Shown here piece after piece: positions 9,961 through 21,597 of a stretch of 64,000 nt of DNA. Within the stretch, counting starts at the first letter, position 1, and each line of letters begins with the position of its first letter. The position numbers and the translations under genes were made by a program. Below the pieces are notes generated by a model. The model had not been told where the DNA came from. It did no database searches and was given only the letters and a program-made list of their open reading frames with translations. This stretch comes from Paramyrothecium sp. XJ0827. Its lineage: Eukaryota; Ascomycota; Sordariomycetes; Hypocreales; Stachybotryaceae. Location of the stretch: contig JAJFPB010000007.1 in NCBI GenBank assembly GCA_020881915.1, forward strand, positions 1,860,001 through 1,924,000, written 5' to 3'.

Positions 9961-11859
9961 ATGACACCGGCATCTTTGGGCAACCTGCCCGATGACCTGT
10001 TACTGGACATAATCCAGCAGTTACACACCGCGCACGATGTGTCTCACCTGGGTGTCTCGTCCAGGCGCATCCACAGCTTGACGCAGCAGGCTGGCTGGAA
10101 GACCTTTATCAGATCCCAATTTCCTTCATTAGACGCCTCGTCAGGTACTGCCCAGGGCTGGGACCGCATAGCGAACCGCCTGACTTATCTTGATAGGTGC
10201 TGGGACAAGCGGGCGTTCTTCTTGAACATCTTTTCCGAGAGGCAGCCGGATCGAACCCAGCGCAGGGGGCGTCCGAAGGGCCAGTCTGTGGCGTTCCATC
10301 CCGTGCTTGACGCGCGGCTTCTCTCATCCGAGCAGGACGAGCTCGTGGCTTGGGGTGTGGGAGAGGATCTTCTGGTCTGGCAGCGGCCCCACGGCGGAGG
10401 GACGTCGGATTCATGGACTCGGGTAGGCGGCAGCGCGTTGGGCTACGCCGCTGGGACCGGCGACGTCACAGCCGTGTCTGTGCTCGAACGCGATTCTGTG
10501 CCCGAGATCAGCGTAGGCAGAGCAAACGGGGATATCCAGCTCCTTTCCGCAACAGGAGAGACATGTGGACAAGTAACGAGACATTTGACCTCACCCGAAG
10601 TTGAGAATGATGATGGACATTTGACTTCCCGCAAGTCGCCGGGGCAACTAGCAGTGACTTGGACGGAATGGCAGCCTCAGACCAACATGCTCGCTTGCTG
10701 CAGGAGCTCTGTCCTCACGCTGCATAGCTTGGCGGATTCAGGAGACTCTGACATCAGGCCTACGGCCTCGGTGGACTTGTCGGATCTGAGTGCCCCGAAC
10801 GAGACGTCGCTGCTTCGAAACGCCAAATTCATGGGAAAGGACCTCATCGCATGTGCTCTCGGGGGCAGTCGCGAGCCGTTGCGCTATTATCAAATCTTGC
10901 CGACGGGCCTGGAGCCCCTCAACGAATCAGGGCTCCTCTTCGGCGGAGGTGCGAAGTCGGGGGGTGTGAGGGAGAAAACAACGGTGAGGGCCATTGAGTC
11001 AGTTGGCCATGCCCTGGATAAACATCTGCTCTTGAGTGCCTGGGACGACGGCACTTACAGGTACGTTTCTCAGATCATTCTTGAGACTTCTCTATGCGAG
11101 TCCAAGAACTAAAACATTAGTAGACTCAAAGATATACGCACACCCGCGGAAAGCGAATCCATCTACCGGGATCGATTCCAGCCATTTCAAGGCGGGAGCT
11201 CGTTGCTGGTCTACGGCACAGAGCGATTTGTCTCTGGCAGTAATTTCGGTCCCGATCTTCGGTTCTTTGACTTTCGCTATCCGAAACCATACCATCACAC
11301 CGATGGTCTGCCGTGTTCCGGCCAACCACCTTCGCCCGACGTAGTACGCCAGTACGATGCTCGCGGCGCAGGGGCCAAGCGAGCGTCGATAGATAGGTGC
11401 GATCACCTGCGCGGCGTGGAATGCACGTGGCACGCGCAATCGTACAAGGACGAGTGGCGGCCAGACGCGGTCCTTCACATCGGCAACAGCCACTTGTACG
11501 ATCGAGTATACTCTCTGAGCAAGGCCTCAGATCTTGCCGGTTCCTTCTACTGCGGCCTCCGGGGCGCCATCATCGAAATGAACCTGAGCCTTGCGGAAGA
11601 TGTCACAACCAAAAGCATTCAGCGAGCGGCGCCGCCAGGCTGGCAGGTGGATCATTCGCGGGCCAAGGTGTCTTTCCAGGAGCCCGGCATTGGCCTTGAA
11701 AAGACGGGCGAGCTTGCTGGCATGGAGGACAGCGGAGTACCACGGATGTGGCATCATAAGCAGGAGGTAAGACCGGAGACGGCACCGATCAAGACACAAA
11801 CACGAAGACGGCTAGATACTGCTTATCATGAGATAACAAGCGAGTTACCCTACGTGTAG
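9961..11859 (+). CDS. F-box protein with a WD-like C-terminal region (611 aa)
   Basis: The model has two exons, 9961-11060 and 11124-11859, with a 63-nt intron (GTACGT ... TAGTAG) inside an Arg codon (DGTYR joined to LKDIRTP). The N-terminus is an F-box: LGNLPDDLLLDIIQQL, then HDVSHLGVSSRRIHSL, about residues 6-50. The rest reads like a degenerate beta-propeller with blade-like stretches such as VAFHPVLDARLLSSEQD, LVAWGVGEDLLVW and LLSAWDDGTYR, and FVSGSNFGPDLRFFDFR in exon 2. F-box proteins of this shape are substrate receptors of SCF ubiquitin ligases: the F-box binds Skp1 and the propeller binds the target. The substrate is unknown. The second exon fits only in the chosen frame, which supports the splice. 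Confidence 0.85.
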
Positions 11860-12073
11860 AGCATGGATTTGCGAAGGAACGCTTTTAGATCAGGCTAGAA
11901 CGCATCCTGTAACGAGAAACATGACTGTCTTGATTCTTTTACATACAAAAAACACACATTGAGGGCAATACCCTGGTTCCTGCAGCGGCACGTTTGGCGA
12001 AGTGCAAAAGCTGCGAAAAGTCAAAACGCTCATTTCTACTCGTGATGAAGATGAACAACTGGGAAACGATAGT

Positions 12074-13201
12074 CTACAGCTTGGACTCGGGAACCCACAA
12101 GGCCTGGCGCTCCTGGAGAGCAGAGGCGGCCTCCTTCTCGATGCGCTTCAGCAGCTCGTCACACGTGGGGATGTCATGGATGAGGCCGATGACCTGGCCC
12201 GTCGTCCACACCTAAGCTCAAGTCAGCGTCATGCATCATCCCGTATGCGATGGGGCTTCCTGGGGAGGATTTTTTACTTACACCATACTGCGGGTCACCA
12301 GTCGTGAAGACCTCCTTGCCACGCTTGCCGCTGACCAAGGGAGCAATCTCCTCAAACTTGCCGGTGGTGCTCTCCTGCTCAATCTTCAGGGCCTCCTCGG
12401 TGACCTTGTTCTTGTACAGGCGGGTCGTGTTCCTCCAGCGCCGCAGCAGGAGGGTGGTGTCCGTCTCCTCGGCCTTGACAATCTCCTCCTTGATCTTGAT
12501 GTGGATGGGCGCCTCCTTGGTGCACATGAACCGAGTGCCCATGTTGATGCCGCTCGCGCCGAGGCAGAGCGCCGCGGCCAGGCCCTGGCCATCGGCGAAG
12601 CCGCCGCTGGCGATGTAGGGCACCTTGAGGGTCTGCCTGGCCTTGCTGAGCAGGATGAAGTTTGTGAGGTCGGTCTCGCCGACGTGGCCGGCGCACTCGA
12701 AGCCATCGATGCTGAGGAAGTCGACGCCCATCTTGACGGCGCTCTGGGCGTGACGGATGGTGGTGCACTTGTGCAGGACAATGACACCTGCCTTCTTCAG
12801 CTTGGCGATGACAGGACCGGGCGAGTTGCCGGCCGTCTCGACGATCTTGATTCCCTCGTCGATGATGGCCTGGGCGTAGGCGCCGTAGTCGGGGGGCACC
12901 ATGGCTGGCAGCAGGGTGATGTTGACACCGAAGGGGTACTTCGTAAGGGTTCGGCACCGGCGGATCTCCTGGCGGAGCTCATCAGGCGAGGGGAAGATGA
13001 GGGCAGTGATGATGCCGAGACCGCCGGCGTTGGAGACGGCGGACGCCAGGTCGGCAGTACCGATGTGCATCATGCCGCCCTGAACAACGGGGACTGATCA
13101 AAGTCAGCAATCGATCAGTAGCGCACGAGGGGAGTGCCGGAGGGGAGTCAGCGCATACCTCGAATGCCCAGTCGTCGGGTCAGCTCTGTGTTGAAAGGCA
13201 T
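12074..13201 (-). CDS. Nitronate monooxygenase (2-nitropropane dioxygenase family), 330 aa
   Basis: The model has three exons: 13201-13159, 13093-12282 and 12211-12074. Exon 1 gives MPFNTELTRRLGIR, exon 2 starts VPVVQGGMMHIGTADLASAV, and exon 3 gives VWTTGQVIGLIHDIPTCDE. Introns are 65 nt (GTATGC ... GATCAG) and 70 nt (GTAAGT ... GCTTAG). The TIM-barrel signatures of FMN-dependent nitronate monooxygenases are present: the VVQGGM loop, FECAGHVGE with the probable catalytic His at about 151, and IASGGFADGQGLAAAL followed by GASGINMGTRF, which bind FMN phosphate. The family oxidises alkyl nitronates such as propionate-3-nitronate, detoxifying nitro compounds. No targeting signal is evident, so it is probably cytosolic. 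The gene is convergent with the F-box gene, about 200 bp away. Confidence 0.93.
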
Positions 13202-14515
13202 CTTGAGGACGGGTTCGCGAGCGTGCAGCCTTCGTACCAATGCGGTTTGCAGAAGATGGGAAGCAAGCAAGAGCAACGATCTAGATAAACAGAGATCTAT
13301 ATGGGCCGCAGGGTGTATCGCAAGGTGGGTGAAGGACGCGAAGACGCAGCAAGATATGAGAGCGGATGAAGGTGCGGATGCAGGTGCAGGTGCAGGTTCA
13401 GGTTCAGGATCGGACATGGACCGCGGGTGACGGTCCCCGGTGCCGAGGCACATCCCCAGCTTCTCCACATCGAAACGGGCTTCGGCCTCCCCGCAATGCC
13501 CTGCCAAAAGTGCAACCCCCCATCACATGGAACTTTGAGCCAACAAGGCCGGAGCATCAAGATGAGTAAGCCGTCTGAGCTACCTACCCGGTAGCCAAGG
13601 TAGGCACAACACGCCAAACGGAAGTTATTGAGCTTTGGGTAAATGCCCTGCATGTTCAATCATTCCGCAGCCAATCAAAATTGCAGTCGAAATGCAGAAC
13701 TCTAGGCCTAGATCTTGTTCATGCACCCGGGAACGTCGTGAGCGTTTGAAAAACAATCATGTGCCTGGCGTTGTGAAGGCAAGGCCGAGAGGTAGAATGA
13801 TTGTCCAATACTTTGCCTCCACAGCCAACCCCAGTCTGGAGCGAAGACATCATCCTCGTCGTAGCTATGTCATTGCTGCGCACAGTATCACTATAACCAC
13901 ATTACCAAGTGTATGACTTGATACTATTTCTGGTTTGTGCCATGCCAAGGATAATTGTTCGAGTTGATCTGATTGGGGAGGTCACGTAATAAAAGAGGTA
14001 GTCATATAAACAGCATCCGTGGCTCATAGGTATGGGTCGTATCTACAGAAATTCCGAAGCCAACCGCTTGGAAAACCAGCCATACCCTAGTACCATGAAT
14101 CGATCGCGCCAACCCTTCATGGGTTCAATAAATAATGCTACGAAGGTTCTGGTTCCCCTTGCGAACCGCAGATGATCGAAAATGCAAACCGCTAACATGT
14201 CCCACCGGCCTGCGCCAGAACCAGCCCACCGTGCGTAGCCCGTTTCCTACTCTTACATCTGAACTGTCCAGCCATAGCGTCATCACAACAAAGTAATACT
14301 TTGCACGGTAGAGATGACGCTAGGCGCTCGAAGCGAAGAGCACCTGTATTTTGAGGGGATCTGTGTCCATGGATTTGACCAGAGTCGTTCACCGCAGATG
14401 TCTCAAACTCTGACTCGAACAAAAGCAAAGTTCTTCAGGGTTGATCGGAACAGGAAACATCTAGGCTTCCAAATCTTTCTTAGCAGCGCTGGGATGGTGC
14501 CCTAGTTGACATGTG
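13202..14515. other. Intergenic region upstream of nitronate monooxygenase and downstream of the C2H2 regulator
   Basis: About 1.3 kb. It holds a short degenerate repeat of GGTGCA/GGTTCA units (13369-13412) in the probable 5' leader of the nitronate monooxygenase gene. The rest has no coding character. The segment 13940-14170 is moderately AT-rich. Confidence 0.5.
13369..13412. repeat. Hexamer-like repeat (GGTGCA / GGTTCA)
   Basis: The plus strand shows successive GGTGCGGATGCA, GGTGCA, GGTGCA, GGTTCA, GGTTCA units. It is an imperfect 6-bp microsatellite about 170 bp upstream of the nitronate monooxygenase ATG. Confidence 0.6.
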
Positions 14516-17500
14516 TCAACCCATGCCTGGCTCCGGCGCGATCCTCCCTAACGACGACCTCTCCCTGGGCTTTTCTACCAGATCCGCATAACCGTCCAAG
14601 CTCAGACCCATGATCTTGACCATGTCAAAGATGTGAGTGCCCTTGAATGTTTCGGCCCAGAGGCGAACAACAGCGCTGGCAAGCTGCCTCAACTTTGCGC
14701 TGTCATTGGTAGCCATCTCCATCTGACCGGAGCCAGACGACCCTGGGCCTGATAATGAAGGGTCCACAGGCACCGCGTACTCTGTCTCGTCCAGCAACCG
14801 GCGCACCATCTCGAGCAGGTTCTTCTCTTCGGGTGACGCCGGCGGGTCCGAAGGCTTAATTGCACCTAGTGTAAGGAGCCATTTGGCAAGCAAGATTGCG
14901 CACTCAAAGTTACATACTACGTGGGAATGAATTAGCTAACAACCAGAACACGAGATGGATAGAGAGTGCCTTACATGAATGTTGAATGCTCCATTCGGGC
15001 GATTTTGTGCGGGCCACATAATTGACGCCTGCCTTGACCAACATAGAGAGTGCATGGATAGCCTGGAACACTGCGCGGTGAAGACGTAGACTCCTCATGA
15101 GTAATGGAGTTGTGCTCAAAGCGGATGCAATGAGCATCGAATCCCTAGTCTCTAATGATCTGCTCGGTGGAATGTCGGTGTAAAGGCGAATATATGCCAA
15201 CCGAAGCAGGGCTGTGGCATTATAGGACAGAGCACCTCCTGGCACGGAGTCGGCGCCTGCGAAGTGGCCAGACTCGGCGGAGCGCAGCTGATGTCGATGC
15301 TCGAAACTATGGTGCCACACTCGAAGAGCCTGAGCAACTTCCTCGACGTCTTCTGGTTTCAAAGTCCGCTGCAAATCGTATGGCGAACCAGCAGCAAGTG
15401 ATGTCTGCTTGAGAAGGTAAACGTGTTGAATCAGGGCGTGTATAAGCACGTAGTTACCCAACGAAGAAAGTTGTGATGGTAGACCTTGGTTGCTTCGGCC
15501 GAACAGTCTGGAGAAGGCTTCGTGAACTGTGATATCCGCCACTGGGGTCGACTGTCGGAGTTCCTGCCACTGCCAAGCACTTTCTGCGCGCCAGAGTCTG
15601 GAGCGCATTGGCAAATATAGGTTGAGCTCTGATGTAAGGAGCAAGGGTGGCATGTCGTAAGCAGCGCTACACAGGTTGAAGAAACAGTACGCGACGAGTT
15701 TCGTTCTTGTTGCGCCCTCGAGGCGGATCCATGAGTCCCAATCATTAAGTGCATTTTGGCTCGTTTCGACCGTCAGTCCTTCCTCTCGGATCAGAATGGC
15801 TAGGTTGCTCTGCAAGGAAAGCGCCTCATGAAGGATAGTCTTGGCGCCCCACAAACCGACGGCAAATAGGAGTAGGACTGCTTGTATTGTTTCTAGGCGT
15901 GCTTGAGGCGTATTTGGGGAGCTGTTGATATTGTCAGTTGAACCTGCTCACCCCCCATTTTGGGAGGAAACCCACTATGGCTCACGATGCGTATCTTGCG
16001 TAATTGGCCTCTCAGACTGCGCAGAGGCGAAAGAATGACGGTAAGTTGTGCTTGGCGATGGGCGAGTGGAATGCGGACTATAAGCGGCTGGTGTTGGTAG
16101 CAAGGCATGGATTTCAGAGCTGTGCCTCCTTCGTATTTGTTCCATGGCTACAGTCTTGGCAGCATACCAGAGAGCGTAGCCGCGGTTACTCTCAAAGCGG
16201 TACTGCGCGCCAACGGCAAGTATAGCAAGAAGGAGTTCGGGGGCAAGCTCGACGGGTGAGAGGGTTGGCAAATGCAGGAAAGGTAAATGCTCGTGAAAAC
16301 CGCTAATGTAACCTTCAAGGAATCGGGTGAGCGTGTGGCGGGAGGGGAAGACGAAATCGTTTGGAAGCACCGATGAAAACTCGTCTAGCCGGTTCTTGAT
16401 CACAGCGTGGTCGTTAACGGATATTCTAAGCGGCGAGGGACGCGAAAGATCGTCCTGCAACCGAGAAGTGACATCATTGGAATCTCTCAGCTCGGGCGCC
16501 ATTGAGCCAAAACGTGATGGGAATTGCGAAGATGACAGTTTCGAAGGGCCACGCGGCTGCAAGGCAGCAGGCGAACGTGACCACGCTCCCATCTGATGAT
16601 CGGGCTCGAAATGAGGTGGAAGAAAGGAGGGGGTAGAGGAAAAGTCGTCGAGGAAGAGGTTATAATCGTCGAAGGAACCTGGAGCAGGCTGGGGGGAGAA
16701 CCCAGGAGCGAGGACCTGATGATCGTCTCGTGGTCGTTCTGCGAATCCTCCTATCGCTTCAGCAAATGTCTTGACAGATGAATGGTTAGTATTTTGCTGA
16801 GGAATCTCATTCATCATCGGTTGGAGAGGGTTGACCTCGCTGGCGAGGGCAGCATCCGAGAGGAGGTTCAGGTTGCAGGCAGCAACTCTAGAAGCAACCC
16901 GAGGGTCTTGAGCTAGAGGTCCTGCGCCGCCATGGTTTAAGGAGTTGTGATGGTACTGTGATGGTTGCTGACGCTGCGACTGTTGAGGCGTTGGCGGTTG
17001 CTGTATGGATGCTCGGCGCCCCGCGATGACATCTTCGGGGATGCTGCTCTCGGAAAGGGAGTGCTTGTGAACGGCGGCTCCGGAGGACAGCTTCCTCGGC
17101 CGGTTGTTATCCTTGCTTCCCTCATTGAGGTGAACAAGCTTCTCGTGTCTCACGAGAAGATCGCTGATATCCATGTAAGCATATGTCCTCCCAAGGACGG
17201 GCTCGGCGACACTATGGTGTAAAGCAATGACAAGCAGGGAGGAGGGCGATTTAAGGGTATAGTAAGCAGGGAAACAAGGGTAGCTGAAGGTCACACAGGA
17301 TAGGGCAGATGCGAGTGGACTTTAGAGGGGAGGGGGTGGGTGAGACTAGGTAGAGGGTTGAGTGGTGGACTATGACGGCGGAAAGCCTTGTACTCATGAA
17401 CAGTGCGGTTGCAGAGCAGCCAAAAGGGACTCGAGTCACTCACCGTCTGCCGAATGTCTTGCCACAGCGGTCCCATAGACAAGAGAAGGGCTTTTCCTTG

Positions 17501-17732
17501 GTATGTGTTCTCTCATGCCTCTGAACATGCTCAACACGCCTGGTGAGTAGAGTGAGTAAGATGTCGACATGAGGATCCCAAGGAGGCAGGGCTGCACTTA
17601 CCTGAAGCGTTTGCTACAGTACTTGCAAGGCAGCGTCTTGGGCTTGGGCTGGCGGATCTCACCCACGGCGGACGTGGCGAGGGCGCCTGCTGAGTGAGGA
17701 GTTGGCCCCTCCATGGCTGGGATTGAGAGCAT
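14516..17732 (-). CDS. C2H2 zinc-finger transcription factor with fungal_trans domain (920 aa)
   Basis: The model has five exons: 17732-17602, 17539-17444, 17163-15976, 15921-14975 and 14916-14516. Introns are 62, 280, 54 and 58 nt, and every join keeps frame. Finger 1 has C36, C39, H52 and H56 (PCKYCSKRF then [12 protein letters not shown]). Finger 2 has C64, C69, H82 and H87 ([15 protein letters not shown] then [11 protein letters not shown]). Both fingers are interrupted by introns, and only these joins rebuild them. A long disordered Gln/Pro/Ser region follows. The fungal_trans domain starts near residue 390 ([20 protein letters not shown]), continues through [20 protein letters not shown] and ends in exon 5 ([12 protein letters not shown]). 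It is a nuclear DNA-binding regulator with unknown targets. The ATG at 17732 is the best choice; an in-frame extension upstream would run through a simple repeat. Confidence 0.9.
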
Positions 17733-17792
17733 GGCGAAGGAGTGATGTTGCGGACAGTCGCAGCCCGCGGGCCTCAATCTATCACAAGGACC

Positions 17793-17877
17793 AGAAATAG
17801 AGCCAAAGCCAAAGCCAAAGCCAAAGCCAGAGCCAGAGCCAGAACAAGAACCAGAGACAGAGCCGGAACCCAGTATC
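17793..17877. repeat. Degenerate (CCAAAG/CCAGAG)n hexamer repeat in the leader of the C2H2 gene
   Basis: The plus strand reads as repeated AGCCAA and AGCCAG units. It lies 60-145 bp upstream of the assigned ATG on the minus strand. In the gene's own frame it would encode a Gly-Ser/Gly-Phe repeat (GSGFGFGFGFGS), so it could be translated if an upstream start is used. Confidence 0.75.
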
Positions 17878-20800
17878 AAAACCAAGGCCTGTTCCAGCGC
17901 GGAGAGCAGGAAGAGGAGCGCCTAGGCCTGGGTATGGAGAGTGGGGGAAGTGGTCGGCAGTTGAAGATTGGTGACAAGTTGGAGTTTTGGAGGGCGAAAC
18001 AGATTGTGGGGGAGGCGGTCAAGGGATGAATATGATGGGGTTTGATGAAGTGCTGCATGCAACACATGCATCAAATGAGTTGAACTCCAAGATAGAAGGT
18101 CCGGGTTTCCCTTCTCAGCACATTCGTGGGTCAACAAGACGCGCTCGGGTGATCCTTGGGAAGAGTGGCTTTTTTGTGTACCTGCGGGGAGAAGGGGAGG
18201 GGGGTGGGTGGATAGACAGTTTCTATTTGGAGAGTTCCAGAAGAGTGCAGGTGGTCGGGGAAGGCCAGCACGGAGGTCAAATGGGCATGAGGAGAGGAAA
18301 GGGGAAGGGGGGAAACCCAGACCAAAGAAGGTTGGCAAAGGTACGGTGTTGCTGGATGCCCGCGCGCGTGTGAGTGAGCAAGTGAGCGAGTGAGCGGGAG
18401 AGAGAGTGTGTGTCTGGCGTACTCCCGACGAGAGGGGAATCTGGTTGGGGGATTCCAGCGTTTGTCTGTCGTCTAGCTTTGTGTGGTCGCGTGTGTTGGA
18501 GTGGCCCCGTCGATCAAAGGCTCGCGAATAGGCAGAGGCATGGCAAAATTAGGACGGACTGGGGAATTTCGGAGCAGCAGCCCAAACAAGGGTATGACGG
18601 AGTCAAGATACCAAGAATGGCGGTTGCAAAGAGGGCGGGGGGGCCAACCGAGGTAGGGTGTGAGGTTCAGCGAGGTGGGGATGGAAGGCGTTGATGGTTT
18701 TGATGCTCCCAGACTAAACCAGGGAGGACACACGCACCTCTGCAACAGACAACCCCGAGGGCGGCGACCGGGCAGGCTGGCAGGCTGAATGCCTCTCTTG
18801 ACACACACGCGGGAGCAAGGGACGAATGGCAGAGAAGAGAATGCTGAGCCGGAAGCTCAAACAGGAGAAAAGCACCAAGCAGCCGGGCTTGGCAGGCTTT
18901 TGCAGATCAGTGCCATTGGGCTTGTGCTTTTGTGCTTGTGCCTTGCTGTGTGCTGTGCTGTTCTGTGCTGTGTTGTCCTTGTACCACCCAAATCTTAAGT
19001 CGGAAGGTTGGTTGCATGTGGGGAGGGTGGAAGGGAAACTACGGTACAAGGGTCCCAGCGCCCCAGAGCGACAATTGCCTCGCTTCTCTCCAAAAGTTAG
19101 GCCGAGGGGAAATGGCATCTCCAAGGGGGGGGGGAAGCCCGAAAGAGCAAAGGACAGAGAGAGAGGAGACCAGACCAGGGGAAAGGGAAAAGGCAGGCAT
19201 GTGCGGGTATGGCAAATTGTGGGGGGTTCCTTGGCCTCCCCTCTCCCTCTCAGTCAAATCAAGACGGCCGCACTGGTTCATCCATCCCCCCATGGGGCAA
19301 TCTGGGGTTGACTCCGCATTGGAGAATCTGCGTCCATCTAAGTTACGGAGTACCGCTGCAGAATCAAGGTACCTGCCATACGCTCCCGAGCTTGTTCGTC
19401 TGCACACCTCCCAGCCAGGGGTCGACTCGAAATATTAGCCCGACGCTCAATTGTCCGTAGGACTCTCGGTCAAAGAGCAGCCTGCAAAGTCATTGGAGTG
19501 AACAAAAGGGAATCTTACAAAATCCCTGCGACGCTGGATACCATGATCAGTTCTCCACATTAGTGTTGGATGTTGGGCTTTTGGTGCCTTGGTGATCAAT
19601 CATGATGTACCTTACAGGGCCACATGTACCTCAAAAGTGGGCCGTCGTCTTGCCCGCCCCTCGAAAAATGGCATGTTGCCGGACTAAGGCAATAATGATC
19701 CCCCAACCCAAACACAAACCCGAAGTCTCTTTGCAAAAACTTGGCGTTGGAACAGACTGGTTCCGACGCTAGCACCCAGAAATCCCCTACCATCAGCCAC
19801 CTCCCCGTGCAAACGTCGGGTAACGCGATTACCCGGGTTAGTCCGCATCGCCTATTCGCGGCCAGAACACCGAAAGCCGTGCCCTTGACCTTCCCAACGC
19901 AGGCTTGCTAACGGAGCACGGTCGACACTACCACCAGCGCAAGATACAACACCAATTAATCAAATTTCGGTCCAGCATGCAGAAACTTGAAATGAACCCT
20001 CTCTAGCAGGAGGCCGAATTTGTCCGTCATGTCTCGTTTAGATGCGGATCCATCTTGGAACTCGTCGAGCTCCTACATCCTGGCGGTATCGCCGCTTCTC
20101 TCTAGAAAACACGCCATCCTTCTTGACCATGATTCAGAAGTGGACGGCTGAGGATACTTTTCTACAATCACTCATGAGAGGCACCCGGATTCGTACGTTC
20201 TTTACGACACAAGGAGAAGAAACCGACGTCCCGAGCGATGGCTCTGGAAAAGACGTTGTGAGTACGGCGTAGGATAGGTGTATCTAGCTTTGGTTTGCAG
20301 CTTCATCACACGAGCCTACTTCAGTTCCACAAAAGACCTCCCCACATTAATGTCGGCTGGTATTGTCCGAAGGCTTTTCCCACCTCATTTCAGCCATGCG
20401 TCCTGGGGGTGGTCGATCTCAACCAATTAAGGAGCCTACGGTTGTGAACCGACCCAGTGGAAGCGCAACCTGCATACCTACGGAATTATCCATTGACTTA
20501 CTCGCCGGCTTAAGAAGTATCAGCGCCAGCCCGCTGTGACCGTGGCCCAAAACGCTCTGTTTTGCATCTTTGCCCACATCCAATGCCATGAGACGGGCAT
20601 TGACATAAATAAGAATAAGCTCGCGTACCGAAAGTGTCGGAAGCACGAATTGGTACCGGGACGCCTCTCGCTGGAGCTCGGTGTACGGAGTAAAGATGGC
20701 TTTTGGTTTCGGGGCCAAATCTGAGCTAAAGACACCGGCCGACAGTCTCCATCTTTTTCGTAGTCAATCATTTAGCGCCTACTCCCAAAGCACTTTCGTA

Positions 20801-21109
20801 ATGGTTTGGTAATTCTGGCATACACGGATTAGAAACCCATGGTACAAGGAGCAGAGTCCGGAGCTGAGGTAGAACAGGGAATGCATCCTGAGCAATGGCG
20901 GCGGAGTCCAGGCTGACCCCATAGCCGGGGATCGTCGTGCTGGGCACATGCAAGAAACCCAACTCCCTCGTACATTGCTTTGTGGTGAGCCTGGAACAAA
21001 GAAGCACGGGAGACGTCTGAGGGGACTCCCCCGCACCGTTTACCCGCTCCAGCCCAAATAATAAGGACACACAACTCTGGGGGAAACACAGGCAAGCGGT
21101 TGCGAAAAG

Positions 21110-21313
21110 ACCCGGACCGCAAAACCACAGATAGACTAAGAAATATACGAGAAGTAAGAGCTTTTATTATAAGCAGATATCTATGAATTATGTATATATC
21201 TTTTGAGTCTTAAAAAATAAATATTAATTTAATTTAAGAATTAAGGTATTTTTTTCTTAATTTTTTCTTTTGATTTTCTTACTATTAACAATAGACCGTT
21301 TTGCGGTCCGGGT
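21110..21313. mobile_element. MITE-like element with 16-bp perfect terminal inverted repeats
   Basis: ACCCGGACCGCAAAAC at 21110-21125 is the exact reverse complement of GTTTTGCGGTCCGGGT at 21298-21313. With one mismatch the pairing extends a few bases outward (AAAAG on the left, ATTTT on the right). The 172 bp between the repeats are strongly AT-rich, unlike the flanks, and have no open frame of note. Size, GC-rich TIRs and an AT-rich non-coding core fit a miniature inverted-repeat element, or the RIP-mutated remnant of a longer DNA transposon. No convincing target-site duplication was found. Confidence 0.6.
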
Positions 21314-21566
21314 ATTTTGCTTACCATTTTGACAGGAACACGAAAAGGAAGGGATGGTATTATGGTGCACGCCCGCCGAGGCGTCGGACCAATCTGTAAC
21401 CTGCAGCTCTGACGACTTCCAGGTTGTCCTCATTCGGCAAACGGAGCTCCCAATGCCACGACACAGGGGGGTGTCCCGCACGCACCCCATGCCCAGGGCG
21501 ACACTGTCAGGGAAATTTTCCGATGGACAAATGCCACCACGCCGTCTGCTATTGGTGCCACCTTGC

Positions 21567-21597
21567 GCAAGGCAAGGCAAGGCAAGGCAAGGCAAAA
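21567..21597. repeat. Pentanucleotide microsatellite (GGCAA)n
   Basis: GCAAGGCAAGGCAAGGCAAG continues as GCAAAA on the plus strand. It is about five near-perfect units in non-coding DNA. Confidence 0.7.

Noticed and set aside
12231..13097. 288-codon plus-strand frame opposite nitronate monooxygenase
   Set aside because: Antisense shadow of a GC-biased gene. It crosses both introns of the sense gene and shows no family motif.
20028..20270. ORF starting MSRLDADPSWNSSSSYILAV, interrupted by TGA after 40 codons and then open again
   Set aside because: The composition looked faintly coding, but there is no family match in memory, no splice that removes the TGA, and no conservation evidence. Not supported as a gene or pseudogene.
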